NCBI RefSeq assembly: GCF_016793285.1
Contig: NZ_JAEUMO010000048.1
Span: 1-52,566, forward strand
Source: Phenylobacterium sp.
Lineage (GTDB): Bacteria > Pseudomonadota > Alphaproteobacteria > Caulobacterales > Caulobacteraceae
Direction: 5' to 3'
DNA length: 52,566 bases
Under the pieces are notes generated by a model. The model had not been told where the DNA came from and searched no databases. It saw only the letters and a list, made by a program, of their open reading frames with translations. Positions 50,153-52,566 of this stretch are shown here, piece after piece (positions within the stretch are counted from its first letter, which is position 1; each line of letters begins with the position of its first letter). A program made the position numbers and the translations under genes.

Positions 50153-52566
50153 TCAGAAGAGTTGTCCCGGAGTTGCCCGATTGAGGGCAGCGATCTCGGC
50201 GATATCGGTGCGGTCCGCCGCTGCTTCGATGGCATCCCACGCTTCGGAGAGCTGCCCCCAGCCGCGGGCCTCTTCGGCCATGCGACGGTCCTCGGCGATG
50301 GCGAAGAGGCGGCCCGTCAACCAATAGACGGCACCCGTCATCTCCCGTCCCTCAGCGAGCAGTGCGCCAGCGGACTCGATACCCCCGCCCTCATTTAAGG
50401 CGCGGTTCATGGCCTGGGCGAGTTCCCAAGCGGTGAGCGTCCGATCCCGGCTCGGTCGCCAGTTCTCCGGCATCTCGCCCCTGCGGAGCAGGCGCGCATC
50501 GCCGCGGTCGGTTATGAGAATGCCTGCCTCCCGAAGACCTCGTTCGGTGAGGTCATAGGACTGCGCCAACTGGATGGCCTTACCCGAGTCAAAGCTGTTC
50601 CATCCGTAGGAGGTGAACCAATCCAGCGCAAACCGGGTCGCCGCATCCAAGTCGCCCGAGTCCGCGTGATCAATTTCCCCCCGGACCTGGTTGATAAGGG
50701 TGATTGCGCGGCTCACGGACATGGTGCTGTCATCGGCCTCTCGCACCCCTGAGAAGCGCGAGAAGACCGCCATGCCCGGGCCCAGGGCTGCCTGCGGAAT
50801 ATCCACCGGGTGCAAACCCGCAGCGCGCATGCGCTCGATTGCCTTTGGCAGCTCCCGTCGCAGTTCGGCCAACAATTCCCGCCGCCCAATGGTCGGGGCA
50901 TCGGAAGCGCGTGTGCGACAGACCAGGACGATGGAAGACGCGAGTGCGTTCGCGCCCTGGGCCCTCATCCGCTCAGCGCTTTCGCTGCGCACTGGCCACG
51001 TACCATCGACCACGAGACCCGCATCGACGACGGCTTGCAGGAATGAAGCCCAGCCGGCGGAAGTCACTCCATCCTGCGACATCTCTGATTGCTTGAAGGC
51101 ATAGTAGATGGCGAGAGGGGCGTCGCTGGATGACGCGTTCCGCATCGCGGTGAGAGCTTGACTCATCCCAAACATGAACTCGCGTTCGGCGCGATCCTTA
51201 GGCGAGAGCCGGTCCCATCCTACCAGTAGCGGATGATCTTCACGGCCGACCCGGCGCGTCATCTCTGCACGATCTGGCGACCTATGAGGAGTGGCGACAA
51301 GTTCACCGGTCTTCGGGGTCTGTAGTCGGCGAAACAACTCTGGCCACACAGCCGAAATGGAACGTCGGAGCCAGACGTAGAAATAGTCAGATAGGTCTGC
51401 GTAACCAATATTATCGTAATAGGGAGGGTCAGTGCTTATTAATACTGGGCGAACAGGGTAGGAATTTGCTGGCGCGTCAAGCTGTAGTATGGTTCCAGCG
51501 CCCATTGCAGGAACTTTCTCCAGTGCATTCGCAACTACGTCTATGCATGTCTCTGATCCAGCGCTCGATTTGGCAAAGTAGTTCGCCTCGCAATAGTCCC
51601 AGACCATAGGAAGCGCCTGGCGTGCCAGCGCTGAGCGAATTGCATTGTCCTTCGGGAGCCATGTCGCACTCGTGCTCCCGTATTCAGCCATTCGGTCAAC
51701 CGAGAACGCCAAGTAGGTCGCTATGGCATCGGCGTAACTCTGTGGCCCATTCCCACCCTCAGCCAACGCCGTGGTGTCGCCACTCAACCCGCGCGCATCC
51801 CATGCAAGCCCTGCGTCCGCGAGTACCTCTGCCCGCAACTCTTCCACCAGGTCCGCAAATGTCGTCAGGCTGACGAGCTGCCGGTCCGTGAACAGATCGC
51901 CGTATGTTGAAAGCCCGTACCCCGGCACCCGAAAGCCAAGCGCCTTCGGGTCGAGCCGAGCCTCCGGCTTCCATGACGCGCAGGCCGAGTGAGCCGTGTG
52001 TTCTTGCGAACTGGTGGGAGACAGATAGATCCTCCCCCGATCGCCCTCCGCGACCACGGCCATTAGGCGATCTCTTAGTTCGCCGGACTTACCCGCCGCT
52101 CGCACCGCGGCCATAGTGATCGGCGCTCCAGTGAGCGCGCAAACGAAACCCGATGTCCCCTTGGTGCCGTCCCTTGCAGTCGCAAGTTCTTCGTTCGTTG
52201 CGCCGCCCTGCCGGACCTCGAACCGCCAGCCGTCGGTAGCCGCATTATCACGCACGACCCGAACAAACGCTTCCTTGCCCGCCTTCGAAGACAGGATGAA
52301 GGATGATGCCAGCGGGACCATTGCACCCCGGGCCGCAGGGTCGGGCGAACGGACTGTTCGACACCAAAGCCATGCGGTAACGGGAGTGGTTCGACCTCCA
52401 GGCAAGGGCGCATCTGGATACAGATGCCCGATGCGCTGTTGCGCTCTCTCGCGCATGCGGCGGCCGTAGTATCGGACGTCGCTCGCAAGCCCTTCAGCTC
52501 CCCGCCAAGGAGGAGCTAGAGGCGACCGAGAAAGGCCAGGCTGCACGGGCGCGTACCCGGCGAACC
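50153..52566 (-). CDS. DUF1156 adenine-specific DNA methyltransferase (5' end outside window)
   Basis: At least 803 residues; the frame is open to the right edge, so the conserved N-terminus is missing. Family markers are GLASDVRYYGRRMRERAQQRIGHLYPD near the cut end (in two halves around residue 25-50 of the visible part), TDPPYYDNIGYADLSDYFYVWL (motif IV, around 51,410-51,435), and SQALTAMRNASSSDAPLAIYYAFK. The short segment where the Zn-ribbon cysteines are usual reads TVRSPDPAARGA, without the cysteines. It should methylate adenine in DNA and partners the DUF499 ATPase. Base composition drops in GC around 51,400-51,600. Confidence 0.87.
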   Translation of the reverse strand, partial: FAGYAPVQPGLSRSPLAPPWRGAEGLASDVRYYGRRMRERAQQRIGHLYPDAPLPGGRTTPVTAWLWCRTVRSPDPAARGAMVPLASSFILSSKAGKEAFVRVVRDNAATDGWRFEVRQGGATNEELATARDGTKGTSGFVCALTGAPITMAAVRAAGKSGELRDRLMAVVAEGDRGRIYLSPTSSQEHTAHSACASWKPEARLDPKALGFRVPGYGLSTYGDLFTDRQLVSLTTFADLVEELRAEVLADAGLAWDARGLSGDTTALAEGGNGPQSYADAIATYLAFSVDRMAEYGSTSATWLPKDNAIRSALARQALPMVWDYCEANYFAKSSAGSETCIDVVANALEKVPAMGAGTILQLDAPANSYPVRPVLISTDPPYYDNIGYADLSDYFYVWLRRSISAVWPELFRRLQTPKTGELVATPHRSPDRAEMTRRVGREDHPLLVGWDRLSPKDRAEREFMFGMSQALTAMRNASSSDAPLAIYYAFKQSEMSQDGVTSAGWASFLQAVVDAGLVVDGTWPVRSESAERMRAQGANALASSIVLVCRTRASDAPTIGRRELLAELRRELPKAIERMRAAGLHPVDIPQAALGPGMAVFSRFSGVREADDSTMSVSRAITLINQVRGEIDHADSGDLDAATRFALDWFTSYGWNSFDSGKAIQLAQSYDLTERGLREAGILITDRGDARLLRRGEMPENWRPSRDRTLTAWELAQAMNRALNEGGGIESAGALLAEGREMTGAVYWLTGRLFAIAEDRRMAEEARGWGQLSEAWDAIEAAADRTDIAEIAALNRATPGQLF

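Larger units (their letters stand above)
36193..52566. mobile_element. Integrated element with P4-type integrase, primase/helicase and defence cargo (right end outside window)
   Basis: From the cold-shock gene onward the content changes from conserved chromosome to a tyrosine integrase, AlpA-like regulator, primase/helicase ATPase, XRE regulator, unknown genes and two defence modules. This order (int, AlpA, primase) is that of P4-like phage satellites and small integrative elements. The left end must lie between 36,193 and 36,509, but no tRNA or repeated att core could be recognised there, and the right end is beyond 52,566. No capsid, tail, portal or conjugation gene is visible, so autonomous transfer is unlikely from this part. 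Confidence 0.7.

Noticed and set aside
1-52566. CRISPR arrays, rRNA genes and insertion sequences
   Set aside because: No regularly spaced direct repeats of CRISPR size, no rRNA segments and no transposase-like frames were seen.

Overview
The window is very GC-rich bacterial chromosome with an alphaproteobacterial, probably Caulobacterales, gene set. The best taxonomic markers are a PopA-type REC-REC-degenerate GGDEF protein, a Tad pilus TadG-like protein, a two-domain cold-shock protein next to a DUF192 gene, an SdhE/Mfd/RecG neighbourhood and an NDUFS4-type complex I subunit. Genus (Caulobacter, Phenylobacterium or a relative) is inference.

Bases 1-36,200 are dense core chromosome. The order is: TadG-like end, MOSC, TusA, BrkB/YihY, a CaiB/BaiF CoA-transferase (alpha-methylacyl-CoA racemase type), VOC, SDR, popA with a membrane protein, three tandem secreted paralogues, mfd-sdhE, a sulfotransferase, a parvulin-like lipoprotein, recG, YciI, and a minus-strand run DUF2817 / CurA-like reductase / DUF3089 / hldD / hldE / kdsA that makes the Kdo-heptose inner core of LPS. 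Then come cfa, a sulfur/amino-acid block (cysK-sseA-GNAT, an amino-acid-binding lipoprotein, metC with a glycerate-kinase-like protein), an RNA pseudouridine synthase, tRNA-Arg(TCT) and the NDUFS4-like gene. A small restriction-modification pair (beta-class DNA methyltransferase and HNH nuclease, convergent and overlapping) sits between tRNA-Arg and tRNA-Pro(TGG). After it come a PaaI thioesterase, DUF192 and a double cold-shock protein.

Bases from about 36,200 to the right edge are an integrated element, right end not included. It starts with a P4-type tyrosine integrase. Next are an unknown protein, an AlpA-like regulator behind a 90-bp cluster of short inverted repeats, another unknown protein, and a primase/helicase-like AAA ATPase followed by repeats that could be a replication origin. 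A pair of unknown genes (one membrane protein) is divergent from an XRE regulator. The cargo is anti-invader: a two-gene SPARTA system (TIR-APAZ plus short prokaryotic Argonaute) on the plus strand, facing a minus-strand operon of a DUF1156 DNA methyltransferase (cut by the window edge) and a DUF499 AAA ATPase. The ATPase carries an RNxxxH motif typical of HEPN ribonucleases at its N-terminus.

The most interesting items are the SPARTA module, the methyltransferase/HEPN-ATPase pair as a little-characterised predicted defence system, the satellite-like element that carries both, and a non-coding signal: two mutually exclusive perfect inverted repeats directly upstream of the BrkB start codon that look like a translational switch. 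No CRISPR array and no rRNA were seen.
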